Of a DNA stretch of 53,127 bases, positions 1 through 8,428 are shown in pieces (position 1 is the stretch's first letter; each line of letters starts with the position of its first letter). The position numbers and the translations under genes were made by a program. This stretch comes from Bacteroidota bacterium. GTDB taxonomy: Bacteria > Bacteroidota > Bacteroidia > Palsa-965. The stretch covers positions 1 through 53,127 of the forward strand of contig JAAFIA010000023.1 in the NCBI GenBank assembly GCA_013298545.1, read 5' to 3'. The notes under the pieces are model-generated. The model saw nothing but the letters and a program-made list of their open reading frames with translations. It was not told the DNA's origin and searched no databases.

Positions 1-198
1 AATACCAGCAAAACCAAGTTCGGCAATAGGTGTATCAATTACACGCTTTGCGCCAAATTCGGCCAACATGCCTTGGCTTACTTTATATGCACCGTTGTAT
101 TCGGCTACTTCTTCGCCCATCAGAAACACCTTTTCATCGCGGCGCATTTCTTCAGTCATGGCTTCACGGAGAGCCTCACGGAATTGAATCGTTCTCAT
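1..198 (-). CDS. pdhB: Pyruvate dehydrogenase E1 component subunit beta, 5' end only
   Basis: Only the first 66 codons lie in the window; the gene runs off the left edge. The N-terminus starts [14 protein letters not shown] and carries the [18 protein letters not shown] stretch typical of the thiamine-diphosphate-dependent E1-beta subunit of 2-oxoacid dehydrogenases. The closely related branched-chain E1-beta is possible, but the [14 protein letters not shown] sequence fits pyruvate dehydrogenase best. In the complex the E1 alpha/beta heterotetramer decarboxylates pyruvate and hands the acetyl group to lipoyl-E2, feeding acetyl-CoA to the TCA cycle. ATG at 196-198 is the only sensible start. 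Transcribed divergently from the barrel gene at 418. Confidence 0.88.
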   Translation of the reverse strand, partial: MRTIQFREALREAMTEEMRRDEKVFLMGEEVAEYNGAYKVSQGMLAEFGAKRVIDTPIAELGFAGI

Positions 199-230
199 CG
201 GTTAAACTGCTTTTTAAAATAGCAGGCCGA

Positions 231-238
231 CAAAAATA
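231..238 (-). promoter_or_regulatory. Candidate -7 box for pdhB
   Basis: On the minus strand this reads TATTTTTG, an exact match to the Bacteroidota TAnnTTTG box, 32 bases before the pdhB ATG. No TTTG is visible at the usual 19-base distance upstream, so only half the promoter is supported. Confidence 0.4.
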
Positions 239-379
239 AGATTTTTGAGGGAGTGAACGACATTTGGAACATTCTTCTGCATTTTCTTGAAAATAAAGCT
301 ATTTAACCAGGCTCTTTTAATAAAAGTGATAAAACGGACTTGGTCTTTGTTTCATAACATATACGCAAGAGATATCAAC

Positions 380-387
380 TACATTTG
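380..387 (+). promoter_or_regulatory. Candidate -7 box for the barrel gene at 418
   Basis: TACATTTG, an exact TAnnTTTG match 30 bases before the chosen ATG at 418. It overlaps the upstream TTG at 385, which is one reason for not using that codon as the start. No -33 TTTG at the right distance. Confidence 0.4.
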
Positions 388-417
388 TTCAAACGATTTC
401 AAATAAGGCCAACGCTC

Positions 418-1062
418 ATGAAAACAGTTATCGCTGCTATACTTTTATTTATACCGCTTCTTTCTGCCGCGCAAAAATTCCAGCCACATTTTTATGCCGG
501 ACTTTCGCTACCCAAACATTCTTATACACCAAGCGGAGAAATTCCCAAACTCAAATTCAATCCTGGAATTACGGTTGGTACTTTACTCGCCGCAAGTATT
601 GCTGAACATAGTCATGTTAACTATTTGATTGGTATCAATTATAGCCAGAAAGGAGGCATTCGCTCATACAAAGACGGGCATGTTTACGAAACACGGTTCA
701 ATGTTTTAGCTATGGAGTATGGAATCATCACCAATCATGCCGAAGCTTCTATTTGGGGGCTTTTTACTCCTGGCGTTTCAATCACAGCGGCTTATTTATT
801 GGATGGTCGAGAAACGTTTCGATTCAATGGCTCCAACATAAACAGAAAATTAACCATTGGCAGAAAAGCCCCTGATGATTTGTTTCAACTTAGCCTTGGA
901 TTTAAAACACATTTGATGGTCAATGTTGGCCCACATTTCGATTTGGGTCTTTGTTACCAAGGCAGTTTCAATGAGCTTGATTTGATCAATAAAAATAATT
1001 TGCGCGATAAAGGTTTCTTTATTACGATTGGGTATTGGATTCATCGTGCGGAAATGCATTGA
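418..1062 (+). CDS. Small outer membrane beta-barrel protein (PorT-like), secreted
   Basis: A 214-residue protein starting MKTVIAAILLFIPLLSAAQ, a clean signal peptide with an SAAQ cleavage site of the kind common in Bacteroidota. The mature part has alternating hydrophobic/polar strands rich in Gly and aromatic residues (FYAGLSL, YLIGINYSQKGG, GFFITIGYWIHR at the C-terminus), matching 8-stranded barrels of the PorT/OMP_b-brl_2 type. The reading frame is open back to a TTG at 385, but ATG 418 immediately precedes the signal peptide. No enzymatic motif. The neighbours (pdhB, etfB) do not suggest a shared job, so the role in the envelope is unknown. Confidence 0.72.
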   Translation: MKTVIAAILLFIPLLSAAQKFQPHFYAGLSLPKHSYTPSGEIPKLKFNPGITVGTLLAASIAEHSHVNYLIGINYSQKGGIRSYKDGHVYETRFNVLAMEYGIITNHAEASIWGLFTPGVSITAAYLLDGRETFRFNGSNINRKLTIGRKAPDDLFQLSLGFKTHLMVNVGPHFDLGLCYQGSFNELDLINKNNLRDKGFFITIGYWIHRAEMH

Positions 1063-1197
1063 ACATGATGTTTTACGCCATGTAACCAAACGTAATTATA
1101 AAGATAAGGCCCTGTACGATTTACTTTTTGTTTGTGTAAACAATTGCACCGGCTAAACTGTCATGTAAAATGAATTTTAATGGCATGAGAAAAGCCT

Positions 1198-1228
1198 TTT
1201 CTCCTTCCGCAGAAAAACCTTACTTTTG
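1198..1228 (+). promoter_or_regulatory. Promoter of the etfB-etfA operon
   Basis: TACTTTTG at 1221-1228 is an exact TAnnTTTG -7 box; TTTC at 1198-1201 sits 19 bases upstream, one base off the TTTG -33 element. The etfB ATG follows 35 bases after the box. Confidence 0.6.
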
Positions 1229-1263
1229 CACCTCTTCAAAAACCAGTTATCCATTTATCGGGC

Positions 1264-2007
1264 ATGAAAATTTTAGTCTGCATCAGCAACGTTCCGGACA
1301 CGACTACCAAGATCGCGTTCGCCAACGATAACACCGAATTCAACAAAACCGGTGTCCAATTCATCATCAATCCTTACGACGAATGGTACGCCCTCGTGCG
1401 CGCACTTGAGCTCAAAGAAGCCAAAGGCGCGGGTAATGTAACCGTCATTCACGTTGGTGCTCCCGATAGCGAAGCCACCATCCGTAAAGCCTTGGCCATT
1501 GGTGCCGACGATGCTGTTCGGATTGATGCCGAAGCCCCCGACGCATTTTTTGTAGCCGAACAAATTGCGGCTTACGCTAAAACACAAAATTTCGACCTCA
1601 TTCTTACCGGAAAAGAAACCATCAATTACAATGGTTCGATGACGGGCGGTATGATTTCTGAACTGCTCGATCTTCCTTTTGTATCGCTGGCTAGCAAGCT
1701 CGATGTGAATGGAAATGTGGCTACGATGGAACAAGACATTGATGGTGGTTCTGCCATTGTTGAATGTGCACTTCCGCTCGTTGTTTCTTGTCAAAAAGGA
1801 ATGGCCGAAGCCCGTATTCCAAACATGCGTGGCATCATGGCAGCTCGTACCAAACCACTCACGGTTGTGCCCGTTAGCAATCCATCAACTTTAACCAGCA
1901 TTGCGTCTTACACCCTTTCTGAAGGACGTAAAGCAGTTAAACTCATCGATCCAAGCAACATGGACGAGTTGGTGAATCTTTTACACAGCGAAGCTAAAGT
2001 CATTTAA
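1264..2007 (+). CDS. etfB: Electron transfer flavoprotein subunit beta
   Basis: A 247-residue ETF beta subunit, full length for the family. It starts MKILVCISNVPDT, contains the NPYDEWYALVRALELK stretch near residue 40 and the family signature region ARIPNMRGIMAARTK near residues 182-197. ETF is a soluble heterodimer holding FAD and AMP that collects electrons from acyl-CoA dehydrogenases and passes them to ETF-ubiquinone oxidoreductase. The beta subunit binds AMP and contacts the dehydrogenase. etfA follows after 23 bases on the same strand, so the two are clearly co-transcribed. The usual E. coli-type FixAB alternative is less likely given the length and signature. Confidence 0.95.
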   Translation: MKILVCISNVPDTTTKIAFANDNTEFNKTGVQFIINPYDEWYALVRALELKEAKGAGNVTVIHVGAPDSEATIRKALAIGADDAVRIDAEAPDAFFVAEQIAAYAKTQNFDLILTGKETINYNGSMTGGMISELLDLPFVSLASKLDVNGNVATMEQDIDGGSAIVECALPLVVSCQKGMAEARIPNMRGIMAARTKPLTVVPVSNPSTLTSIASYTLSEGRKAVKLIDPSNMDELVNLLHSEAKVI

Positions 2008-2030
2008 TTCATTCAAAGCCTTTCAGAAAC

Positions 2031-3011
2031 ATGGCCGTTCTCGTATATACCGAAGGATCTAACGGAAAAATCCGTAAAAACGCACTCGAAGCCGTCAATT
2101 ACGCGGCACATATTGCCAACCAACTTGGAACAACTGTAACCGCTGTTATCGAAGCCGGACACGATGCCGCCTACGCCGAACTCGGACGCGCAGGTGCAAA
2201 AAAAGTCCTCACGCTTGCCAACGATAAATTAGCCAACGCCGACGCACATGCTTGGTCTGTTGCCCTCGCGCAAGTTGCCGAAGCCGAAAACGCTGACGTA
2301 ATTATTTTCTCGCACGACCTCGCTGCGAAAGCCATTGCGCCGCGCCTTGCTGCCCGCCTCAAAGCCGGAATCGTTGCAGGAGCCGTTGAACATCCGACCA
2401 TTGCTGGCGCACAATTCTCCGTTCGCAAAACAGCGTTCTCTGGAAAAGCAACAGCCGTTTACAACATCCTTTCCGCTAAAAAAATCATTACCCTGCTGCC
2501 CAATTCATTCCCTATTCAGCTTGGCGATGGTTCGGCAGAAATTGCAGCCGCATCCATCAACCTCGATGCTGTTTCAAACCGCATTACCCTCAAAGAAAAG
2601 AAAACACGTTCTACCGCAACGGTTGCTTTGCCAGAAGCCGATCTCGTGGTTTCTGCCGGACGCGGCATGAAAGGCCCAGAAAATTGGGGAATTGTGGAAG
2701 AACTCGCTACCACACTTGGCGCAGCGACGGCTTGCTCACGTCCCATTGCCGATATCGGCTGGCGGCCGCACCACGAACACGTTGGACAAACAGGCGTTGC
2801 CATTCGTCCTAACTTATACATCGCTATTGGTATTTCTGGTGCTATCCAACATTTGGCTGGTGTCAACGGAAGCAAGACCATTGTGGTCATCAACAGCGAT
2901 CCCGAAGCACCATTCTTCAAGTCGGCCGATTATGGCGTGGTTGGAAATGCGTTCGAGATTGTTCCGCGTTTGAACGAGGCCTTGAAAAAATTTAAAGCCG
3001 CTCAACACTAA
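2031..3011 (+). CDS. etfA: Electron transfer flavoprotein subunit alpha
   Basis: A 326-residue ETF alpha subunit. The N-terminal half is the nucleotide-alpha-hydrolase-like domain; the C-terminal half is the FAD-binding domain, recognisable from LVVSAGRGMKGPENW (about residue 205), GQTGVAIRPNLYIAIGISG and IQHLAGVNGSKTIVVIN, and ADYGVVGN near the end. These residues line the isoalloxazine and ADP parts of FAD. It pairs with EtfB directly upstream to form the electron carrier of fatty-acid and amino-acid oxidation. The base composition is slightly richer in C at third positions than the flanking genes, as expected for highly expressed genes. Confidence 0.95.
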   Translation: MAVLVYTEGSNGKIRKNALEAVNYAAHIANQLGTTVTAVIEAGHDAAYAELGRAGAKKVLTLANDKLANADAHAWSVALAQVAEAENADVIIFSHDLAAKAIAPRLAARLKAGIVAGAVEHPTIAGAQFSVRKTAFSGKATAVYNILSAKKIITLLPNSFPIQLGDGSAEIAAASINLDAVSNRITLKEKKTRSTATVALPEADLVVSAGRGMKGPENWGIVEELATTLGAATACSRPIADIGWRPHHEHVGQTGVAIRPNLYIAIGISGAIQHLAGVNGSKTIVVINSDPEAPFFKSADYGVVGNAFEIVPRLNEALKKFKAAQH

Positions 3012-3073
3012 TTGCGGGGAATACTTATCTTTAGATTCACCGAACAACACCTACCGATCCTTTGAGCGGCGAT

Positions 3074-3703
3074 ATGAAGAAAATAAAACTGGAGATTGTC
3101 GGCCTGTCGTATAGCCAGACACAATCTGGTGCGTATGCACTTGTGCTTGGCGAAGCAAAAGGCCAACGTCGTCTGCCCATCATTATTGGTGGCTTCGAGG
3201 CACAAGCCATTGCCATTGAGTTGGAAAAAATGACGCCCAGCCGTCCGCTCACGCACGACCTTTTCCGAAGTTTTGCCGAAGCATTCAGTATTGTGGTTGA
3301 AGAAGTGGTGATTTACAATTTACTCGAAGGCATTTTTTATGCCCGTTTGGTTTGCGACGACGGCATTCGCAAATTAGAAATAGATGCTCGTACTTCCGAT
3401 GCCATTGCATTGGCTGTGCGTTTTGAATGTCCAATCTACACGTATGAGTCCATTCTGGCTACGGCTGGAATTATTCTGGACGATGAGGCCGTTAGCAAAG
3501 ATTCCGACATCGAATCCGATTTGCCCGAAGTAAGTGTCGAAGATTTGACCTTGAGTGATGACGCAACTTCTGTGGGTCAGTCAGAGTATTCTCGCAAATC
3601 AGTTAAAGAACTCGAAGAAATGCTCAACAAAGCCTTACAAGAAGAAAATTACGAAAAAGCTTCCCGCATTCGCGATGAATTGAATCACCGCAAGGCTGAA
3701 TAA
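3074..3703 (+). CDS. Bifunctional nuclease (BFN) domain protein with C-terminal UVR motif
   Basis: A 209-residue protein. Residues 1-140 form the BFN/DUF151 domain (GLSYSQTQSGAYALVLGEA, LPIIIGGFEAQAIAIELE, DARTSDAIALAVR); members in plants and Thermotoga have been linked to nuclease activity, but the bacterial role is poorly defined. The last ~35 residues (VKELEEMLNKALQEENYEKA, then SRIRDEL) are a UVR motif, the helical hairpin through which UvrB and UvrC interact, also present in ClpC/McsA. The ATG at 3074 is preferred over TTG 3062. It lies 62 bases after etfA and ends at a strong terminator, so it is probably the last gene of the etf transcript. Confidence 0.85.
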   Translation: MKKIKLEIVGLSYSQTQSGAYALVLGEAKGQRRLPIIIGGFEAQAIAIELEKMTPSRPLTHDLFRSFAEAFSIVVEEVVIYNLLEGIFYARLVCDDGIRKLEIDARTSDAIALAVRFECPIYTYESILATAGIILDDEAVSKDSDIESDLPEVSVEDLTLSDDATSVGQSEYSRKSVKELEEMLNKALQEENYEKASRIRDELNHRKAE

Positions 3704-3721
3704 GCAACAACACATTTTTTT

Positions 3722-3768
3722 CTCCCGACAAAAAAGTTATGTAAATAACCGGATTGTCGGGAGTTTTT
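3722..3768 (+). terminator. Rho-independent terminator of the etfBA-BFN operon
   Basis: CTCCCGACA (3722-3730) pairs perfectly with TGTCGGGAG (3755-3763), followed by TTTTTAT. The loop is 24 bases and A/T-rich. Confidence 0.8.
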
Positions 3769-3903
3769 ATTTCTACACAATCTCGATGCTACATATTGCT
3801 CCATAGGATTTTTACTCATTGGTGTTCGGAACTTACATGTCATCCCAAAAATGTGAGGCTATCAGCGGTTTTCAGCCCGATAAAAAAAGTGGTAAACTCA
3901 TCA

Positions 3904-4041
3904 GCGTTTGCAACGCGGATGCACGAGAAGCGTTAGCCCAAGGCTAATAACGCGCATTGCATTAAATCTTCTTTAAATCTTTCAATAATTCTTATTTCGC
4001 GTTGCAAACGCGAATCTCGGCCCAACGCGTTGCAAACGCGT
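3904..4041. repeat. Cluster of CGCGTT-gca-AACGCG hairpin repeats
   Basis: Three related inverted repeats: 3904-3916 (GCGTT-tgc-AACGC), 3996-4014 (TTCGCGTT-gca-AACGCGAA, perfect 8-bp arms) and 4025-4041 (ACGCGTT-gca-AACGCGT, perfect 7-bp arms). Between them 3930-3953 can fold through TTAGCC/GGCTAA. The same words recur in the spacer at 46177-46226, so this is a dispersed intergenic repeat family rather than a local accident. Confidence 0.7.
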
Positions 4042-4161
4042 AGGAGTATCAACTCATTTAATAATATGTATTTCAGATAACTAATATTCCGAACAGTAAT
4101 GATTTTTACTCCTTCGGGAACAGGAACAATTTAATGGGTTGAATTTTAATACAGGTATATG

Positions 4162-4185
4162 CCGCAGGATTTCTAAATCCTACGG
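4162..4185. repeat. Second inverted repeat type in the same spacer
   Basis: CCG-c-AGGATTT-ct-AAATCCT-a-CGG: 10 paired bases with one internal mismatch and a two-base loop. There is no T-run, so it is not an ordinary terminator. Confidence 0.5.
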
Positions 4186-4266
4186 AACACGTGATTTTTG
4201 TTTTGAGTGTTTTAAACACGCACGAGTTGCCACCGCAAGTTGTTTTTTATTTCTATGTAATCTTAG

Positions 4267-4274
4267 TAGCTTTG
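4267..4274 (+). promoter_or_regulatory. Candidate -7 box for the permease gene
   Basis: TAGCTTTG matches TAnnTTTG, 27 bases before the ATG at 4301. TTTT occupies the expected -33 position (4244-4247). Confidence 0.5.
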
Positions 4275-4300
4275 AAACTTAACAAAGAGATAAGGTAGCT

Positions 4301-5557
4301 ATGAATATCAAAATTCGTTTGACCGTAATGAGTTTCCTGCAATTTTTTGTGTGGGGTGCGTGGCTTATTACCATTGCCAATTATTGGTTTGCAACAAAAG
4401 GGTGGGGCGGTGCGGAGTTTGGTGCTATTTTCACAACGCTAGGTCTTTCTTCTTTGTTTATGCCAACCATCACGGGCATCATTGCCGACCGTTGGATCAA
4501 TGCCGAACGCTTGTATGGTGTTTTGCATTTGCTGGGCGGTGTAGCACTCGCCTACATTCCGCAAGTGAATGATCCCGGTACATTTTTCTGGGTGTTTTTT
4601 GCGGCGATGATTTGTTATATGCCCACCATTTCGCTTTCTAATTCGGTTGCTTACAGCATTCTGAAATCTAATAATTACGATGTGATCAAAGTATTTCCGC
4701 CCATTCGTGTTTGGGGAACTATTGGTTTTATTGTGGCCATGTGGGTAACCAATTTGACAGAGAATAAAGCAACGGCTTCGCAATTTTACATTGCTGCTAT
4801 TGCTGCATTTGTGTTGGCTGTTTATTCGTTTACATTGCCAGCCTCTCCACCACAAAATAAAAACACCGAAAAAAAAACGCTCATCGAAACGCTTGGTTTC
4901 GATTCGTTCAAGTTGTTTCTCGATTATAAAATGGCGCTCTTTTTTATTTTTTCGATGATGCTTGGTGCGGCCTTGCAATTGACGAATATGTACGGCGATG
5001 TGTTTCTTTCCGACTTTAGTAAATTTCCCGAATACGCCGAATCAATTGTGGTTAAACGTTCCACGATCATCATGTCTATTTCGCAGATTTCGGAAACACT
5101 GTTCATTCTTGCCATTCCGTTTTTCTTAAAACGTTTTGGCATTAAAAAAGTCATGGTCATTTCGATGCTTGCTTGGGTATTGCGCTTCGGACTGTTTGCA
5201 TTTGGCAATCCGGCCGATGGTTTGTGGATGATTATTGCATCGTGCATTGTTTATGGTATGGCGTTTGACTTTTTCAATATCTCTGGATCATTGTTTGTTG
5301 AAACCACAACCGATTCCAAAATCCGAGCAAGTGCGCAAGGTTTGTTTATGATGATGACGAATGGTTTCGGTGCGGTGTTCGGAAGCTTTGCAAGTGGCTA
5401 CCTCATTCAAAATTATTTTGTTCAGGAGAATGGCATGAACGACTGGCGTGGCATCTGGATCACGTTTGCGCTTTACGCATTGGTAGTGGCAGTTTTGTTT
5501 GCGCTTATGTTTAAACATAAACATGATCCGAAGGATATTGCGGAAGTGAAACATTGA
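4301..5557 (+). CDS. Nucleoside permease-like MFS transporter (NHS family)
   Basis: A 418-residue integral membrane protein with about twelve hydrophobic segments. The N-terminus MNIKIRLTVMSFLQFFVWGA followed by WLITIANYWF is characteristic of the nucleoside:H+ symporter family (NupG/XapB relatives), as is GIIADRWINAERLYGVLHLL in the first cytoplasmic loop region. These inner-membrane carriers take up nucleosides with protons; the exact substrate cannot be read from sequence. A TAnnTTTG box lies just upstream. The following DUF1877 frame is open across its stop codon but probably starts later. Confidence 0.85.
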   Translation: MNIKIRLTVMSFLQFFVWGAWLITIANYWFATKGWGGAEFGAIFTTLGLSSLFMPTITGIIADRWINAERLYGVLHLLGGVALAYIPQVNDPGTFFWVFFAAMICYMPTISLSNSVAYSILKSNNYDVIKVFPPIRVWGTIGFIVAMWVTNLTENKATASQFYIAAIAAFVLAVYSFTLPASPPQNKNTEKKTLIETLGFDSFKLFLDYKMALFFIFSMMLGAALQLTNMYGDVFLSDFSKFPEYAESIVVKRSTIIMSISQISETLFILAIPFFLKRFGIKKVMVISMLAWVLRFGLFAFGNPADGLWMIIASCIVYGMAFDFFNISGSLFVETTTDSKIRASAQGLFMMMTNGFGAVFGSFASGYLIQNYFVQENGMNDWRGIWITFALYALVVAVLFALMFKHKHDPKDIAEVKH

Positions 5558-5595
5558 CGAATCATTCAGCTGGTAATATCTTTATAGAGTTCGAT

Positions 5596-6135
5596 ATGGG
5601 GCAGTCGGTAACATTTTATAGAATTAACCAACGTGATTTTTCTGAAATTTCGGATAGCGCGGATTCTATTCTACCTTCTAAAATAGCACAGGGTGAAGAA
5701 ACGTTTGAAGGATCGTTTGAAGGGTTACAATTTGTGTTATCAAAAGGACTTGACAGTTCAGATCGTGATTTGGTTGGACAGATTTTTTCCCCAAATATGT
5801 TTATTGGTGAAGAATTGGATTTTGCCAGTATAGATTTTGCTAACTTACCGGATGATTTTGAAGTTGAGAAACAACCAGTCAGTTATCATTCTCCCGATAT
5901 AATAATGCAGATTTGCCAACTACTAGAGCCAATAACGCCTGAACAATTTCGAGAAAAATTTAATCACGAGGAATTGAATAGTAATGGTATTTACCCAGAA
6001 GGTGTATGGAATACTCAAACAGATGTTGATATTGCTTTTAATGTAAGTCACATGACCGGTGAATTTCAAAAGCTAAAATCGTTTTTTAGAAAAGCAAAAG
6101 ACAATGGTGAATACATTTTAAGTTATTTTGGCTAA
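5596..6135 (+). CDS. DUF1877 (YfbM-like) family protein
   Basis: 179 residues from ATG 5596 (MGQSVTFYRINQRDF); the open frame reaches a TTG at 5554 inside the permease stop, but the family normally begins with MG followed by an xxFYRV-type strand, which matches the later ATG. Conserved features of DUF1877 visible here are the early Ser/Ile-rich segment, the middle LEPITPEQFREKF and the C-terminal FRKAKDNGEYILSYFG. Members are small cytosolic proteins of unknown function (E. coli YfbM is the structural prototype). No operon link beyond same-strand proximity. Confidence 0.72.
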   Translation: MGQSVTFYRINQRDFSEISDSADSILPSKIAQGEETFEGSFEGLQFVLSKGLDSSDRDLVGQIFSPNMFIGEELDFASIDFANLPDDFEVEKQPVSYHSPDIIMQICQLLEPITPEQFREKFNHEELNSNGIYPEGVWNTQTDVDIAFNVSHMTGEFQKLKSFFRKAKDNGEYILSYFG

Positions 6136-6189
6136 ACGGAATAGTTTTTAGAATAGACAGATCATAGATGATAAATTAGATAGAGAACG

Positions 6190-6729
6190 ATGAACAATAT
6201 CGAAATAAAAACACCTCGGTTACACATTGTCTGCCATACTGTAGAAAGCATTTCATTATTGAGCAACCGCGAAGCCATGTTATTGGCCTTAGGATTAAAT
6301 GTCAATACGTTTGAAATCGAGGCTGATTATTTGCCACACATTCTAGGCGCTATTCCTTGGTGGCAGGAACAAACAGAACAATATCCTGAATCGTTTGCTT
6401 GGTATGCGCCTTGGGAACTTGTTTTGCAAGATGAAAATATTTCGATTGGCGGAATTGGTTTTGCTGGTCCGCCCGAGGAATATGGGAAAGTGATGATTGG
6501 GTACCACATCGATTTGCGTTACCGGCGCATGGGCTATATGCGCGAAGCCTTGCAGGCGATGTTGACGTTTGCTTTTAGCGATGCGCGCGTGAAAGCCGTT
6601 ATAGCCAACATTCCACCAACCAATCTAGCATCAATCGCAACAGCCAAAGCTTGTGGATTTGTGTTGGGTGGGAAAACGGAGGACGATGGGATGGAAGTGC
6701 TTTTTTTTGAGAAGGAGAGGGCAGTATGA
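6190..6729 (+). CDS. GNAT family N-acetyltransferase (RimJ/RimL-like)
   Basis: 179 residues. It begins with IKTPRLHIVCHT, the first strand typical of RimJ/RimL-type acetyltransferases, and has the acetyl-CoA pyrophosphate-binding loop YRRMGYMREAL (about residues 111-121), followed by ANIPPTNLASIATAKACGF, the standard motif B helix with a conserved Asn and A-K-GF. It should transfer an acetyl group from acetyl-CoA to an amine; the substrate is unknown. The stop overlaps the next start as ATGA, indicating translational coupling with the downstream secreted protein gene. Confidence 0.82.
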   Translation: MNNIEIKTPRLHIVCHTVESISLLSNREAMLLALGLNVNTFEIEADYLPHILGAIPWWQEQTEQYPESFAWYAPWELVLQDENISIGGIGFAGPPEEYGKVMIGYHIDLRYRRMGYMREALQAMLTFAFSDARVKAVIANIPPTNLASIATAKACGFVLGGKTEDDGMEVLFFEKERAV

Positions 6730-7409
6730 AAAGAGTAATATTCCCCCTTCTACTTTTATCGCTCATGTTCTTCTTTTTAGGAAGTAAAAAAAGAAGCAAT
6801 AACGCCTCTTTGAACGTAAATGTGGTCGATTGTCGGACGCATGATCAAGCTTTTCTAGAAAGTTTTAGTCTTTTTAGAGGAGATAAAAAAGTGAAACAAG
6901 TAAAGCCGGACGATAATGGGAAGTATTTGTTAAAGAATCTAGATACAGGAACATATTATTTAGAGTTTAAATCCATTTTTGAATCCATCGAAAGGCAACG
7001 CATCGATATTAAAAAGCAAGAAGCGTACACGGTTGATTTATGTGTCAATTATTTCGATCATTCAAAAGATACAGCGGCTTGCATTATCGATTTGCTAGCA
7101 ATCAACGATTCGTGTGTATTGTTCTTCGAATCGCATGGATGTTTTCATCATACTCAAGATAGTCTGATGATTTATCGGCAACCAGATGGCTATGAGGTGA
7201 ACTATAAAGGAAAACGTAAAACGCTCACGCCTGAAAAACTTGTCCTGATTCGCAATTTTGAAATTGAACTTCGGCATGGACGTTCGTTTGGTTGTACAAC
7301 GGTAGATCATTATGCTTTTATTTTTAAAAACGATTCAATTTCTATCGGTACAGATGCTAGTTGTTCTTGGAATGGGTTTAGGTTTTTAACCAAACAGCTT
7401 TTTAATTGA
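6726..7409 (+). CDS. Secreted hypothetical protein with a carboxypeptidase-regulatory-like fold
   Basis: 227 residues, coupled to the acetyltransferase by an ATGA overlap. Residues 4-19 are hydrophobic (signal peptide or membrane anchor), followed by a basic SKKRSNN stretch. Around residues 30-90 the pattern DDNGKYLLKNLDTGTYYLEF is the beta-sandwich signature seen in CarboxypepD_reg/transthyretin-like domains, where it is a surface or adhesion module. The remaining C-terminal half has four cysteines and no motif I recognise. Function unknown; probably periplasmic. Confidence 0.6.
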   Translation: MKRVIFPLLLLSLMFFFLGSKKRSNNASLNVNVVDCRTHDQAFLESFSLFRGDKKVKQVKPDDNGKYLLKNLDTGTYYLEFKSIFESIERQRIDIKKQEAYTVDLCVNYFDHSKDTAACIIDLLAINDSCVLFFESHGCFHHTQDSLMIYRQPDGYEVNYKGKRKTLTPEKLVLIRNFEIELRHGRSFGCTTVDHYAFIFKNDSISIGTDASCSWNGFRFLTKQLFN

Positions 7410-7463
7410 GTCTGACGCTCGCTTTTTGTTGAAAATACACTTAAAACCTCTTCCAAAATCCTG

Positions 7464-7484
7464 AAAGCCGCGCAAGCGGCTTTT
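7464..7484 (+). terminator. Hairpin terminator before thyA
   Basis: AAAGCCGC (7464-7471) pairs perfectly with GCGGCTTT (7476-7483) around a stable GCAA tetraloop, running into TTTTG. It directly abuts the thyA promoter box. Confidence 0.65.
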
Positions 7485-7485
7485 G

Positions 7486-7493
7486 TATTTTTG
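7486..7493 (+). promoter_or_regulatory. Candidate -7 box for thyA
   Basis: TATTTTTG matches TAnnTTTG, 27 bases before the thyA ATG. The -33 region falls inside the upstream terminator stem and has no TTTG. Confidence 0.45.
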
Positions 7494-7519
7494 TATCAGC
7501 AATTCGTCTTCGGAAAATT

Positions 7520-8314
7520 ATGAAACAATATCACGACCTCATGCGCCATGTCCTTGAGCACGGCGCTACCAAAACCGATCGTACTGGAACCGGAACCGTT
7601 AGTGTTTTTGGCTACCAAATGCGTTTCAATTTACAAGACGGATTTCCGGTGGTTACCACCAAAAAATTGCATTTGCGTTCCATCATTCACGAATTGCTCT
7701 GGTTTCTCAAAGGCGAAACCAATATCGCGTACCTCAAAGAAAACGGCGTAAGTATTTGGGACGAATGGGCCGACGAAAACGGCAACCTCGGTCCGGTCTA
7801 TGGTTCGCAATGGCGTTCTTGGCCAACCGCCAATGGTGGCCATATTGATCAAATCACAAACGTCATCAATCAAATTAAAAACAACCCCGATTCGCGCCGC
7901 CTCATTGTGAGCGCTTGGAATGTGGCCGAGATCGAAAACATGAAATTGCCGCCTTGCCACGCATTCTTCCAGTTTTATGTGGCCGACGGAAAATTGAGTT
8001 GCCAACTCTACCAACGCAGTGCCGATATTTTTCTGGGTGTTCCGTTCAACATTGCTTCGTATGCGCTACTTACCCTGATGGTGGCGCAAGTGTGCAATTT
8101 ACAAGCCGGCGAATTTATCCACACGCTCGGCGACGCACACTTGTATTCCAACCACATCGAACAAACAAAACTGCAACTCAGCCGCGATTTCCGCCCGCTT
8201 CCAACGCTGAAAATAAATCCTGCCGTTACCAATATCTTTGATTTTAAATTTGAAGACTTTGTACTCGAAGGCTACGACCCACATCCGCACATCAAAGCGG
8301 CGGTTGCTGTATAG
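7520..8314 (+). CDS. thyA: Thymidylate synthase
   Basis: 264 residues, the same length as E. coli ThyA, and collinear with it. It methylates dUMP to dTMP using methylene-tetrahydrofolate, releasing dihydrofolate. The catalytic cysteine is Cys146 in [12 protein letters not shown]; the phosphate-binding arginines lie in DRTGTGT (about residue 20) and SRRLIVSAW (125-133), and [18 protein letters not shown] and the C-terminal [13 protein letters not shown] are intact. folA, which recycles the dihydrofolate, lies 1.9 kb downstream on the same strand, a common pairing here interrupted by one envelope gene. Confidence 0.97.
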   Translation: MKQYHDLMRHVLEHGATKTDRTGTGTVSVFGYQMRFNLQDGFPVVTTKKLHLRSIIHELLWFLKGETNIAYLKENGVSIWDEWADENGNLGPVYGSQWRSWPTANGGHIDQITNVINQIKNNPDSRRLIVSAWNVAEIENMKLPPCHAFFQFYVADGKLSCQLYQRSADIFLGVPFNIASYALLTLMVAQVCNLQAGEFIHTLGDAHLYSNHIEQTKLQLSRDFRPLPTLKINPAVTNIFDFKFEDFVLEGYDPHPHIKAAVAV

Positions 8315-8428
8315 CTTGTGTTGCAGCGTTTTTTTACAACATTTTTTTTGGTGTAACAACGGCTAATCGGTTTCGATTATTTATCGTTTACCTCTGTTTT
8401 TCTCCGGCTACTTGCGTATTTTCAATCC

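Larger units (their letters stand above)
3704..4300. other. 597-base non-coding spacer
   Basis: Between the BFN gene and the permease. Apart from the terminator at its left end and a promoter at its right end it holds several inverted repeats, listed separately. Short open frames here (for example 3754-3936) begin inside the terminator and look non-coding. Confidence 0.7.

Noticed and set aside
30-239. 69-codon plus-strand frame at the left edge
   Set aside because: Antisense to the E1-beta gene, whose protein sequence is unmistakable.
3754-3936. 60-codon frame in the long spacer
   Set aside because: Starts within the terminator and crosses a hairpin repeat; no protein-like features.
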